IMG/VR virus record: IMGVR_UViG_3300030333_005053
Span: 1 to 36,570 of that record
DNA length: 36,570 nucleotides
DNA from: a virus
Direction: 5' to 3' (one strand)
The position numbers and the translations under genes are program-made. Positions 1-5,969 of this stretch are shown in pieces. The notes below the pieces were generated by a model that saw nothing but the letters and a program-made list of their open reading frames with translations, was not told the origin of the DNA and made no database searches. How positions within the stretch are numbered: position 1 is the stretch's first letter; each line of letters begins with the position of its first letter.

Positions 1-118
1 CTCTGGCGGCCTCCCTGCGCTACGATGCAATGCCCCCCCGGCCCATATGGTCCCCCGAGCGCGCGTGCGTTAGACGGCCTCTGAGGGCCTCTGTGCGCAA
101 CGCCCACCTACCACCTTT

Positions 119-135
119 GGGGATCGTTGATCCCC
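119..135. repeat. Inverted repeat GGGGATC-GTT-GATCCCC
   Basis: A perfect 7-bp inverted repeat with a 3-base centre lies in the non-coding left end, between two long C-runs. It could be a protein-binding site for terminase or another regulator, or a hairpin in a leftward transcript. No T-tract follows on either strand, so a terminator is unlikely. Confidence 0.5.
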
Positions 136-152
136 GCGGATTCCCCCCCCTT

Positions 153-174
153 TTGGGGCGACTTTTTGCCCCAA
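153..174. repeat. Inverted repeat TTGGGGC ... GCCCCAA
   Basis: A 7-bp perfect stem with an 8-base loop (GACTTTTT) sits next to C-runs at 143-150 and 178-183. The T-tract lies in the loop rather than after the stem, so it does not look like an intrinsic terminator. It is probably part of the same packaging or leader architecture as 119-135. Confidence 0.45.
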
Positions 175-199
175 TTACCCCCCTAATGGCGTCTTAACC

Positions 200-220
200 A
201 AAAAACGGCCGCGCTGGCCG
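200..220 (-). terminator. Short intrinsic terminator after the leftward accessory block
   Basis: On the minus strand CGGCC-AGCGC-GGCCG is followed directly by six T residues. It lies about 60 bases past the stop codon of the last gene of the leftward block (277-546). The stem is only 5 bp, so efficiency is uncertain. It would separate this block from the terminase genes if the molecule is circular. Confidence 0.5.
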
Positions 221-254
221 CGATTGGAATGGCAATCATTGCCGCAACGGCGAC

Positions 255-278
255 GATCGCCCGCCAGTTCGGGCGATC
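255..278 (-). repeat. Perfect hairpin overlapping the stop codon of the 89-aa membrane protein gene
   Basis: GATCGCCCG, a six-base loop (CCAGTT) and CGGGCGATC form a perfect 9-bp inverted repeat that covers the TGA stop of the gene at 277-546. There is no T-tract next to it. It may stabilise the 3' end of the leftward transcript upstream of the terminator at 200-220. Confidence 0.45.
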
Positions 279-546
279 AAGTCGCATCGCGCCGAACAAA
301 TTCCGTCCGCAACTCTCGTTCAATCTCGCGAACCAACCGTTGCACGTCTTGTATGTCGCTGGCGTTAGCTTTCATTTGATCAACCAACGGCGACAACGCG
401 CGATCAATCCGCGCGTCCTTTTGCGCCGGCGTTTCAAGCATTTGCAGCGTACCGCCAAACCAAAACGCAAGCGTCGCCAATCCAATGACCGGCGTCCACG
501 CCGATTTGATAAACGTTGAAAGTCCCGCCGTCCATTGATCAACCAC
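277..546 (-). CDS. Small membrane protein with coiled-coil tail
   Basis: This encodes 89 aa. Residues about 18-36 form one hydrophobic segment (WTPVIGLATLAFWFGGTL), and residues about 45-85 are charged, heptad-like and probably helical or coiled. It starts with GTG behind a good GGAGGG site and overlaps the end of the HNH gene by 8 bp, so the two are probably translationally coupled. It is the last gene of the leftward block. The shape (one N-terminal transmembrane segment, extended charged C-terminus) fits inner-membrane spanin-like or holin-accessory proteins, but there is no family match I can name. A lysis role is only suggested by the membrane and peptidase genes upstream. Confidence 0.7.
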   Translation of the reverse strand: MVDQWTAGLSTFIKSAWTPVIGLATLAFWFGGTLQMLETPAQKDARIDRALSPLVDQMKANASDIQDVQRLVREIERELRTEFVRRDAT

Positions 547-847
547 CGCTTGCCCTCCGCTCTTCCATTGTCTTGCGCGTATGGCAGCGTTTGCAAAGCA
601 ACTGCAAATTGTCCATCGCCCAAAACAATTCCGGCTTATCTTGCGCCGGCTCTATATGGTCAACATCTTCGCCCGGTTCATTGCATTTGACACACAAACC
701 CAAGTCGCGGTTGATTATCATTTGCCGCAAGCGTCGCCATCGCGCTGAGTTGTAGCGCGGTTGCAACGGATTGAATTGCCGCGCATGGCTTCGGCAAACT
801 CCCGCGCAAACCTTCTGACAAACCGAACAAAGCACCATTTGTTTCAT
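539..847 (-). CDS. HNH endonuclease
   Basis: This encodes 102 aa of a compact HNH nuclease: a CxxC pair near the N-terminus (LCSVCQKVC), a CVKC knuckle, the DHI motif at about residues 68-70, then N-x-Q-L-L-C-x-x-C-H-x-x-K-T near the end. This is the ββα-metal layout of the HNH family, with zinc ligands and the catalytic His in place. In HK97-like phages a small HNH protein encoded beside the terminase works with terminase in cos cleavage and DNA packaging. Here the gene lies next to terminase only across the window junction, so this role depends on a circular map. The start overlaps the stop of the upstream gene by 4 bp and no clear Shine-Dalgarno is seen. Confidence 0.88.
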   Translation of the reverse strand: MKQMVLCSVCQKVCAGVCRSHARQFNPLQPRYNSARWRRLRQMIINRDLGLCVKCNEPGEDVDHIEPAQDKPELFWAMDNLQLLCKRCHTRKTMEERRASGG

Positions 848-1200
848 TGTTCAAAAATCTTGTATTGCACGTCGCAAGCTGCCGTGTTTGCCCGCAGATA
901 AATCGCGCTGATCGTTGACTGTAACGGCATCAACGCAACTTGGCCCGCCAGTAATTTCACAACATAACTGCCCGTTGAAAATCCAAGCTCAACATAATTT
1001 GTTGAGTCACGATTAACAACGATTGCATAACCGGCGTCGCCAATGTCCGTCTTAAGCGTCAACGTTGTTTCCGACGTACCGACTTCAATAACGCCGCTGT
1101 CTTCGTGTTCGCCAGTTGTTGCGAAAGCATCCGGCCGAACGCTCAACGTTTCGTTTGTTGTCGTGTTTGTTATCGTTGCGCTAATGTCAAGCGTTGGCAT
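844..1200 (-). CDS. Beta-rich virion-like protein (118 aa)
   Basis: This encodes 118 aa that are Thr/Ser/Ala rich with strand-like alternation and no cysteine cluster or membrane segment. That is typical of small phage decoration, baseplate or fibre-associated beta domains. I start it at the ATG behind GGAGGTGATTTG, one codon inside a possible TTG start; the ATG overlaps the stop of the upstream gene (TGATG). It is encoded with 1200-1898, with which it shares composition, so the two probably form one structure. The exact role is unknown. Confidence 0.75.
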   Translation of the reverse strand: MPTLDISATITNTTTNETLSVRPDAFATTGEHEDSGVIEVGTSETTLTLKTDIGDAGYAIVVNRDSTNYVELGFSTGSYVVKLLAGQVALMPLQSTISAIYLRANTAACDVQYKIFEQ

Positions 1201-1898
1201 CAAATCACCTCCAAGTTTCCAAGACCGACCAACGTTTGGCCGTCGGTTGTTGTGGCCGTTGCTTTCATGCGAAAGCTTCCGGCCGTTGTGTTGCTGATTG
1301 AAAAATGAACTTGGCAGCGTTGCGCGTCAATTGCTTGGCTGGCAATGGTCGGCGCAACTCCGCTGTAAGTTGTCTCAACGGCAACGGTCGGCGTTTGCGT
1401 TGCTAAATCCGTCCCCGGATTTAAAACATCCTTGAAGTCAAAAGCAACGGTCATAGTTGAACCGGCGTTGACCGTCACGCGCTGTTGCGCGATTGGGTAT
1501 TCGCCAGAATCTCGCATAAACCAAGTTCTTGTTTGATCAATGATCGCCGGCGTTGAGCTATCGGCGGCAACGTCGCTTATATCAATCGGATTGCCGGAGC
1601 TGATTTGGATAACATCTTGGCCGATTGCCAAATCGCTGTTGTTGTCGTCGTGAATGGTCACAACTGCATCGCCGCTATAAGTTGAAAGCGTTCCGCTAAC
1701 GCCGCCAACATAACGCCCCGTGTAAGGCGCGGAACCTTCCGTCAACGTTATCTTTGTATCCGCCAGCGATGGCGACGACGCCCAATCGCCCGCGTTCGTG
1801 TCCCAAATGTCGCCAAGCGTTCCATCGTCGGCGATCTTCTGCAACGTCGCAAAAAGCGTCGCGCCCGTTGTGTGCGTCGTGCTAATGCTTACGCTCAT
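1200..1898 (-). CDS. Beta-rich virion-like protein (232 aa)
   Basis: This encodes 232 aa, rich in Thr, Ser, Asp and Ala, without signal peptide or membrane segment. The C-terminal part (about 125-232) reads like an immunoglobulin-like beta-sandwich. The N-terminal part begins with a short Ser/Thr stretch and a 'TGATLFATLQ' segment. A GGAG site lies 8-9 bases before the ATG. The gene lies between a 205-aa protein of unknown function and a similar 118-aa protein. Most likely a virion surface or baseplate-type protein encoded away from the main structural operon. I do not recognise a named family. Confidence 0.75.
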   Translation of the reverse strand: MSVSISTTHTTGATLFATLQKIADDGTLGDIWDTNAGDWASSPSLADTKITLTEGSAPYTGRYVGGVSGTLSTYSGDAVVTIHDDNNSDLAIGQDVIQISSGNPIDISDVAADSSTPAIIDQTRTWFMRDSGEYPIAQQRVTVNAGSTMTVAFDFKDVLNPGTDLATQTPTVAVETTYSGVAPTIASQAIDAQRCQVHFSISNTTAGSFRMKATATTTDGQTLVGLGNLEVI

Positions 1899-2499
1899 TT
1901 TTTAAACTCCAATTTTTTCCGTTTTTCAAAATCCAATCGCCATCGTCGCTTGCCGCCAGTTGATAAGGTGCAGCGTCAACGGCGATGAATTGGTTTCCTT
2001 TTGTTCTGACGATCCGCAATCCGTCCATTTTTTTTAAATCGTAAACATCAAATTCATACGTTGACCATTCTTCGCGCGTGCAATTACGCATTAGATGCGC
2101 AATTGCTTTTTGTTTGAACGATTGCAAATCAATTAATCGCCAAAGCGTTATCGCCTCCGACGTTCTTTCCGCCCAACAAAACAGCAACAAATCAGCGCCG
2201 CCGCTTTGCATGATACAACGTTCGGTTTCGCACAAATGAGGACCGCGGGAATGCGCCCGCAACGTAAACGATTGCCCGTACTTTTCAGCGTAACCTTTTC
2301 GGTCTTCAAGGATACGCAAGCTGACGCTAAACCCAACGCGGCCAACTCCGTCGCGCGACGTAAAAACATCAACTGACGATTCCTTGTCTAAGTGTTCGTC
2401 AATCGGCTCGCGCAAAAGCAGTTGGCCCAATATCGCCTTTTGTTGTGGCAAAAATTGGTCCGCCCACAGTCGCCGTTTGTCGTAATCGTCGCGCTTCAA
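1882..2499 (-). CDS. Unknown phage protein, 205 aa, possibly nuclease-like
   Basis: This encodes 205 aa. The order 'DVFTSRDGVGRVGFSVSLR', then 'FTLRAHSRG', then 'LLLFCWAERTSEAITLWRLIDL' resembles a phage hypothetical family I have seen beside similar genes: a beta-strand with Asp, an Arg-rich strand, and a 'trp-x-leu-ile-asp-leu' strand. The pattern is loosely compatible with a PD-(D/E)XK-like fold, but I cannot point to a complete catalytic motif. It starts with TTG overlapping the TGA of the gene upstream (TGATTG) behind AAAAGGCG. It overlaps the next gene by 17 bp. Confidence 0.75.
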   Translation of the reverse strand: MKRDDYDKRRLWADQFLPQQKAILGQLLLREPIDEHLDKESSVDVFTSRDGVGRVGFSVSLRILEDRKGYAEKYGQSFTLRAHSRGPHLCETERCIMQSGGADLLLFCWAERTSEAITLWRLIDLQSFKQKAIAHLMRNCTREEWSTYEFDVYDLKKMDGLRIVRTKGNQFIAVDAAPYQLAASDDGDWILKNGKNWSLKNERKH

Positions 2500-2889
2500 T
2501 CAATCGCCTTTTCGTTGCATTTCACGCCACGACTTTCCTAAAACCAAAATACTGATCGCCGTAACAATCGGCGAAACAATCGCCGCCGAAATTCCAAGCC
2601 AAGGCGCAACGACCGTCGTTCCGATGCTAATTGCCGTCAACCAAAAGCGCGAGCTTTTCAGCAAGTCGGACAAATAACCCGTCGCGCGGATCGTGTCGCC
2701 CGCAACCCAAGCCAGTAAAGCTTGCGTGATAAGTTCAACGATTGCCGGATCAATTTCGTTTTCGGTTCCGAAATACCGCAACGCCGCGGCGACAACAAGC
2801 GCGATCGCCCGTTTACTTTGAAACAAGCCAATAATTTTGTCGCGCAGCCGGCCGCCGCTTGAATTTAAAAGTTGATCGCCCGTCGCCAT
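2500..2889 (-). CDS. Integral membrane protein, holin-like candidate
   Basis: This encodes 129 aa with hydrophobic stretches at about residues 28-40, 50-64 and 82-117 (the last long enough for two passes: FWLTAISIGTTVVAPWLG and AAIVSPIVTAISILVLG). A positively charged tail ends in REMQRKGD. Small size, several transmembrane segments and a basic C-terminus are what phage holins show. The gene follows a peptidase gene and a secreted-protein gene, the normal setting for lysis genes. An excellent AGGAGGT site precedes the ATG. Holin function is inferred from topology and context only. Confidence 0.8.
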   Translation of the reverse strand: MATGDQLLNSSGGRLRDKIIGLFQSKRAIALVVAAALRYFGTENEIDPAIVELITQALLAWVAGDTIRATGYLSDLLKSSRFWLTAISIGTTVVAPWLGISAAIVSPIVTAISILVLGKSWREMQRKGD

Positions 2890-2957
2890 GATTACCTCCT
2901 AAAAAAACGAAAACGAAAACGTCGTTGCTGGTTTCGCCCGGAAACCACTGGCGGCCG

Positions 2958-3305
2958 TCAGCCGCCGCCAGTGCAATCGGCGGCGGTATCCGCGGGTGAT
3001 TTGTCGCCGCTTGAGTCGGTCGCGTTACCGGGCAAACTGGCGACGTTATCAACGTCGTCAATTCTGCCATCGCCGCCGCATCGCAAGCATTCCGTTTCAA
3101 TCGTACCATCGCCGACAACGCCGCGCCCATTGCAATCGGAACAACGGCCGCCCGCGGGCGGCGCTACGTCAACGTCCTTGGCCGTGATAGCATACGCGCG
3201 CGCAATTAACGCCGACGACAAGTTGCGCCAATCGGCGGCGGATCGCTGGCCGGCCAAAACGGCCAGCGGGACGCCAAACGCAACAATCAAAAAAGCTTTT
3301 ACCAT
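2958..3305 (-). CDS. Secreted small protein with DnaJ-type CxxCxGxG pair
   Basis: This encodes 115 aa. It starts with a signal peptide (MVKAFLIVAFGVPLAVLAGQ, likely cleaved after Ala-Gly). A central segment (about 52-80) holds CSDCNGRG and, 11 residues later, CLRCGGDG. These two CxxCxGxG knuckles form one zinc module like that of the DnaJ cysteine-rich domain. The Asp/Gly/Ala-rich tail ends with another Cys. There is no J domain. The ATG at 3305 overlaps the last codons of the papain-like gene; a longer in-frame reading from 3407 lies inside that gene and would hide the signal peptide. It is probably periplasmic or envelope-located and acts with the neighbouring peptidase; no experimental role is known to me. 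Confidence 0.78.
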   Translation of the reverse strand: MVKAFLIVAFGVPLAVLAGQRSAADWRNLSSALIARAYAITAKDVDVAPPAGGRCSDCNGRGVVGDGTIETECLRCGGDGRIDDVDNVASLPGNATDSSGDKSPADTAADCTGGG

Positions 3306-4369
3306 GACGATCCCATTGTTTCTAACGGCGGCAACTGCCAACCATTTGCGCCAGCGATTGTGTAGAATCCGCCGGCGTTTCGTTCCACGTAGCCAAGGTC
3401 CGCCCAAAATGCGCCGTCGGGAATTAGGTACGGCGTGTCGTGAATTTCACGCGGTCCGCGGTTCCACGTTCCCCAACTTTGTTGGATCAAAACGAGTCCC
3501 GACGGGTAACGCTCAAGCGTACTTGGCCGAATATCCAAGCCAGACCAAGCCATTGCATGGCGCCAAGTTGATCGCGGCTTTGAAACGCCCCAATCGTTGC
3601 GCTCTGACGAAAATCCCATTGACGAGCATCCGCCGACGGGCAAGCCGTTTTGAAAAGCCAATATGATTTCGCTGCGCGTGTTGCATCGCGTGACGTCTTG
3701 GATTTGATACGGCTTGCCAAAGTTGCAAACGGCCGACGGAACGCCCGACGCGCCCCACTTTGTGCCGATGGTCGGATTGTATTTCCGCAAATCTAGTTTG
3801 CCAAAATTTGGAATTTCCAATTCTTGCCGGAGAAACATTCCGCCAGCCGTAGAAACAAACGCCAGCAGTCGCGAACAAGATGCACCATGGCCGCGATGAT
3901 TGCGATGGCCGTAAATCGGCTCCGTTGCGCCGCGCGTTATGAATGCTTCCGGCTCGCCGTTGCAAATTTCTTGGCAACGTAGCAAATCACAAATGTTCCT
4001 AACAAAATGGCTGACGCAATCGCCCACGAGTTGAGCTTCCGGCCATGGTCTCAAGCGGCTGTCGCGCGACAAGTCCGCCAGCGATCCGGACACGCCCGCG
4101 GCGTTTGCTTCGCATTTCAATTGCGCCAGGAATGGCAAATACAAACCGTCTTCAAGGACGCCCGGCAATCGCGTTGATCCGTTTCCTTTTCCCAAAAACG
4201 GAAACGAATCAACGACGTCGGAAAACGTCGGCCAATTCATGCGTTGAGACAATTCGCCATCGGCTTCCGGATCGTCAATCACGCCGGCAAATCCCGCGCG
4301 GTAAACGTCGGCCATTGCCGCCGACGCCGCGTGTTCTTCAACGTTCAAATCTACCGGCCAACGCGGCAT
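3299..4369 (-). CDS. Papain-like (C1-type) cysteine peptidase
   Basis: This encodes 356 aa. The papain catalytic order is visible: Gln113 and Cys118 in EAQLVGDCVSHF (oxyanion Gln plus nucleophile Cys), His271 in WRHAMAW, then IQQSWGTWNRG at about 295-305. The last corresponds to papain's I-x-NSWG-x-x-WG with Gln297 where papain has the catalytic Asn. About 100 N-terminal residues precede the active-site Cys and could be a prodomain or targeting region. No signal peptide is present. It overlaps the upstream gene at the stop/start, so it is co-translated with the signal-peptide protein at 4369-4854. No lysozyme or amidase is found in the window, so this is the best candidate for the lysin or for a virion-associated peptidase that opens a proteinaceous envelope. 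Confidence 0.85.
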   Translation of the reverse strand: MPRWPVDLNVEEHAASAAMADVYRAGFAGVIDDPEADGELSQRMNWPTFSDVVDSFPFLGKGNGSTRLPGVLEDGLYLPFLAQLKCEANAAGVSGSLADLSRDSRLRPWPEAQLVGDCVSHFVRNICDLLRCQEICNGEPEAFITRGATEPIYGHRNHRGHGASCSRLLAFVSTAGGMFLRQELEIPNFGKLDLRKYNPTIGTKWGASGVPSAVCNFGKPYQIQDVTRCNTRSEIILAFQNGLPVGGCSSMGFSSERNDWGVSKPRSTWRHAMAWSGLDIRPSTLERYPSGLVLIQQSWGTWNRGPREIHDTPYLIPDGAFWADLGYVERNAGGFYTIAGANGWQLPPLETMGSSW

Positions 4370-4854
4370 TATTGACTCGCTTTCCTAACGGCGTACTCAA
4401 CAGCCAAGTAAGCTGCGGCCAACTTTTCTAGGTCTTGCGGCGTTAGCTGCTTTTGCGGAATCACCGCGTTTGATTCAATGCCCCACGCCGCGCGAATAAC
4501 GTTGTCAATTTCATCATTGATTGGCGTCAGAAACTCCACGCCATGCGCAGCCATTGCGGACGTTGCGGCTTCGTTAAGCTGCCAAACGTCTTGCGTTGTC
4601 TGGATTCCGCCAAGCTCAAGAACGTCAGCCAGCGTTGAGTAAAATCCTTGGATTTTAAAACATTCGTCCGGCGAATCAGCAAGCCGCAACGTTAGCGCGT
4701 CAACGGCTTGGATCAGCTCCGGCGCTGGCGCCTCAATTTCAATCGTCGGCGATGACGGCGCCAGCAAACGGGACGCCGCGTCTTGGACGACGCTTGGAAA
4801 CAACACGCCTAAGCCGCTGGCAATCAGCAACAAATTAAGCATCGGCTTCGTCAT
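4369..4854 (-). CDS. Exported or membrane-anchored protein of unknown function
   Basis: This encodes 161 aa from the ATG at 4854, chosen because GGGGGAAG precedes it and because it exposes a signal or anchor sequence (MTKPMLNLLLIASGLGVLF). A longer in-frame start at 4908 would place charged residues before it. The rest is soluble, acidic and mostly helical, including a segment around 'ELIQAVDALTLRLADSPDECFKIQGFYSTLADVLEL'. It is encoded directly upstream of the papain-like peptidase with abutting stop and start, so the products probably act together in the envelope. No family is recognised. Confidence 0.75.
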   Translation of the reverse strand: MTKPMLNLLLIASGLGVLFPSVVQDAASRLLAPSSPTIEIEAPAPELIQAVDALTLRLADSPDECFKIQGFYSTLADVLELGGIQTTQDVWQLNEAATSAMAAHGVEFLTPINDEIDNVIRAAWGIESNAVIPQKQLTPQDLEKLAAAYLAVEYAVRKASQ

Positions 4855-5089
4855 CGCTTCCCCCCGTTTCGCATAGGAAGTTGAAACTTTCCGACGCGGC
4901 ATCGTCAATCAGTAGCCAAACGCTGCGCGGTAAGTCGTCCCGCTTGGCCGCTTCCGCGATTGTTCGCACCGCCAGCGATTGACGCCGGCGGCCAAACGTC
5001 ATGACGCCCCCTAGCGCGTCGCGATTGATCCACGCCGCCGCGGCAGCCAGTGCGATCATGCCAATGGTTTGGATTGCAGATAGGTCCAT
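4835..5089 (-). CDS. Small single-pass membrane protein
   Basis: This encodes 84 aa. An N-terminal hydrophobic helix (about 5-22, AIQTIGMIALAAAAAWI) is followed by a basic patch (FGRRRQS) and an acidic tail with one CETGG. It overlaps the upstream reading frame by 34 bp and the downstream signal-peptide gene by 20 bp, which indicates tight coupling. The start has no clear Shine-Dalgarno site; translation coupled to the upstream frame is likely. It could be a holin, antiholin or spanin component, by context only. Confidence 0.65.
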   Translation of the reverse strand: MDLSAIQTIGMIALAAAAAWINRDALGGVMTFGRRRQSLAVRTIAEAAKRDDLPRSVWLLIDDAASESFNFLCETGGSDDEADA

Positions 5090-5274
5090 TCGTCGCCGTC
5101 CGTAAAAATTCCGCCGGATTTATAGCGCGCGCGAAACTCATCACGTAGCGCGCGCCAAGCGCACAACAATTTTACCGGGCAACTGTCACGCCCGTAAGAA
5201 CTTTTAAATTTTGAAGCGGTTACCCCCTTACCGCATATTGATAAGCGTCCGTAAAATGAAATTGAAGCAGCCAA
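5056..5274 (-). CDS. Small basic protein, first gene of leftward block (start uncertain)
   Basis: This encodes up to 72 aa from a TTG at 5274 with no obvious ribosome site. The C-terminal half (LLCAWRALRDEFRARYKSGGIFTDGDEW) reads like real coding sequence. An AGGGGG run inside the frame (around 5225) is not followed by a usable start codon. It is the most upstream frame before the 5275-5988 control region. It may be a genuine short gene or merely the coupling leader for the 84-aa membrane protein. Confidence 0.42.
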   Translation of the reverse strand: MAASISFYGRLSICGKGVTASKFKSSYGRDSCPVKLLCAWRALRDEFRARYKSGGIFTDGDEWTYLQSKPLA

Positions 5275-5278
5275 CGCA

Positions 5279-5326
5279 ACGCCGCCAAGATCGGCGGCCG
5301 GGCCTTGATGGCCGACCGCCGTGGCG
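5279..5326 (-). promoter_or_regulatory. Nested hairpins upstream of the leftward block
   Basis: A GC-rich run of inverted repeats (GCCGCCAAGATCGGCGGC, then GGCCTTGATGGCC, then CGACCGCCGTGGCG) lies just before the first leftward frame. The first part, ACGCCGCCAAGATCGGCGG, is nearly identical to a sequence at 6298-6317 on the other side of the control region. If transcribed leftward it would form the 5' leader of the accessory block and may act as an attenuator. No promoter consensus is clear beside it. Confidence 0.45.
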
Positions 5327-5430
5327 TTGTCTAATTAAATTGCCGCGGATTGCGCGCGCGTCGTCGCTTGCGGCGCATTTCTAAATTCTGTCTACGGAAC
5401 CCCCTTAAATCCCGCGTTCTAGGCGGTTGT

Positions 5431-5450
5431 GTAGACGTAGACACGTAGAC
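5431..5450. repeat. Three GTAGAC direct repeats
   Basis: GTAGAC occurs at 5431-5436, 5437-5442 and 5445-5450, and the reverse complement GTCTAC occurs upstream at about 5390-5395. It is probably a second protein-binding array on the leftward side of the control region. The ligand is unknown. Confidence 0.4.
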
Positions 5451-5461
5451 AAGCAGCCAGT

Positions 5462-5505
5462 GCGATATCAGTGACACTGTCACGCGATATCAGTGACACT
5501 GTCAC
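5462..5505. promoter_or_regulatory. Tandem 22-bp operator repeat containing GTGACACTGTCAC
   Basis: Two exact, adjacent 22-bp copies (5462-5483 and 5484-5505) each consist of GCGATATCA plus the perfect palindrome GTGACACTGTCAC. A third, nearly complete palindrome (TTGACACTGTCAC) is at 5617-5629. Spacing of two helical turns and perfect dyad symmetry are what a dimeric regulator's operators look like. No regulator gene is recognised in the window, so the ligand may be a host protein or one of the small unknown early proteins. Confidence 0.7.
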
Positions 5506-5510
5506 GCGGT

Positions 5511-5613
5511 ACGCAACGCAACGCAACACGCAACGCCCGCGAGCGAATAACGCCTAAAAACAAGGTGTTTTCTTGATACGCAACGCAACGCCTACGCAAC
5601 GCTTACGCAACGC
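5511..5613. repeat. Iteron-like ACGCAACGC repeats, candidate replication origin
   Basis: ACGCAACGC occurs seven times: 5511, 5516, 5528, then 5578, 5583, 5594 and 5605. In both clusters the first two copies are 5 bp apart and later ones are 11-12 bp apart, close to one helical turn. The clusters flank a short inverted repeat, AAAACA-AGG-TGTTTT (5557-5571), and are followed by an AT-rich stretch (5640-5790) with the palindrome AATTCCGGAATT at 5665-5676. Phased iterons beside an AT-rich zone in a divergent intergenic region are the classic architecture of a replication origin. Confidence 0.6.
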
Positions 5614-5616
5614 ACA

Positions 5617-5646
5617 TTGACACTGTCACGCGATCCCCAAAATAAT
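5617..5646 (+). promoter_or_regulatory. Possible operator-overlapped promoter
   Basis: TTGACA at 5617-5622 is followed 17-18 bases later by AAATAA/AATAAT (about 5640-5646). The -35 box lies inside the third copy of the TGACACTGTCA palindrome, so a protein bound there would block it. The -10 match is fair. It may be a second, repressible rightward promoter about 140 bases upstream of the main one. Confidence 0.4.
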
Positions 5647-5761
5647 TCCGCGAAAATTTTCAAAAATTCCGGAATTGTCAAAAATGCCGGGATTTAGCCC
5701 CAAAAAACGTTGAATTCAACGCTTTTTTCAACGGTTTAATTACGGACCGTCTAAAGTTAAT

Positions 5762-5790
5762 TTGCAATCGCGCCGATTTAATGGTATAGT
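5762..5790 (+). promoter_or_regulatory. Early rightward sigma70-type promoter
   Basis: TTGCAA (5762-5767), a 17-base spacer and TATAGT (5785-5790) match the housekeeping consensus well. Transcription would start at about 5794-5797, directly before a strongly folded leader. It faces the early gene block and is the best promoter visible in the window. Confidence 0.72.
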
Positions 5791-5796
5791 GATGGT

Positions 5797-5969
5797 TCGG
5801 TTGTGTGGAAACACACGCCGGGGGGCGACAAGTCCCGCGGCAACAACCGGGCGCCGCGAGGCGCTTAACCGCGGGATAGCTTCCCGCGGACTGATCTTTG
5901 GCAATCCGGAATACTAACAACAACACGCCCGCCGGCGATGTTGCTCAACGTCCGTTGAGTCGCTGGCGG
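5797..5969 (+). ncRNA. Highly structured early leader RNA (three-way junction plus four hairpins)
   Basis: The leader folds on paper as follows. P1 is CGGTT (5798-5802) with AACCG (5845-5849). It encloses P2, GTGTG-GAAA-CACAC (5803-5816), and P3, GCCG/CGGC plus GGGGC/GTCCC (5817-5841). Next come P4, GCGCC-GCGA-GGCGC (5851-5864), and P5, CCGCGGG/CCCGCGG (5869-5889). A long bulged hairpin follows at 5929-5969, with CTCAACG-TC-CGTTGAG at its tip. P2 and P4 carry GNRA tetraloops (GAAA, GCGA), which often make tertiary contacts. It ends 7 bases before the AAAGGAG of the first gene. It could be a riboswitch-like element, a stabilising leader or a separate small RNA; I match no named class. Confidence 0.55.

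Larger units (their letters stand above)
1..228. other. Non-coding left end, candidate cos/packaging region
   Basis: No credible gene is seen here. The segment is dominated by C-runs on the plus strand (G-runs on the minus strand) at 33-39, 52-56, 143-150 and 178-183, with short inverted repeats at 119-135 and 153-174 and a direct repeat GGCCTCTG at 76-92. If the window ends are joined, this and 36426-36570 make one non-coding segment of about 0.4 kb between the HNH endonuclease and terminase small-subunit genes, which is where cos-type phages carry their packaging site. The packaging role is inferred from position and composition; no cos sequence is recognised. Confidence 0.5.

Noticed and set aside
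3305-3407. Longer start for the secreted zinc-module protein
   Set aside because: It would run antiparallel in frame through the end of the papain gene and add a basic segment before the signal peptide.
2872-3666. 264-residue plus-strand open frame
   Set aside because: It is very Arg/Pro-rich, antisense to the zinc-module and papain-like genes, with no ribosome site; a GC-driven shadow.
5462-5505. Two adjacent 22-bp repeats that might suggest a CRISPR array
   Set aside because: The copies are directly adjacent with no spacers, contain a perfect dyad, and there are no cas genes; operators fit better.
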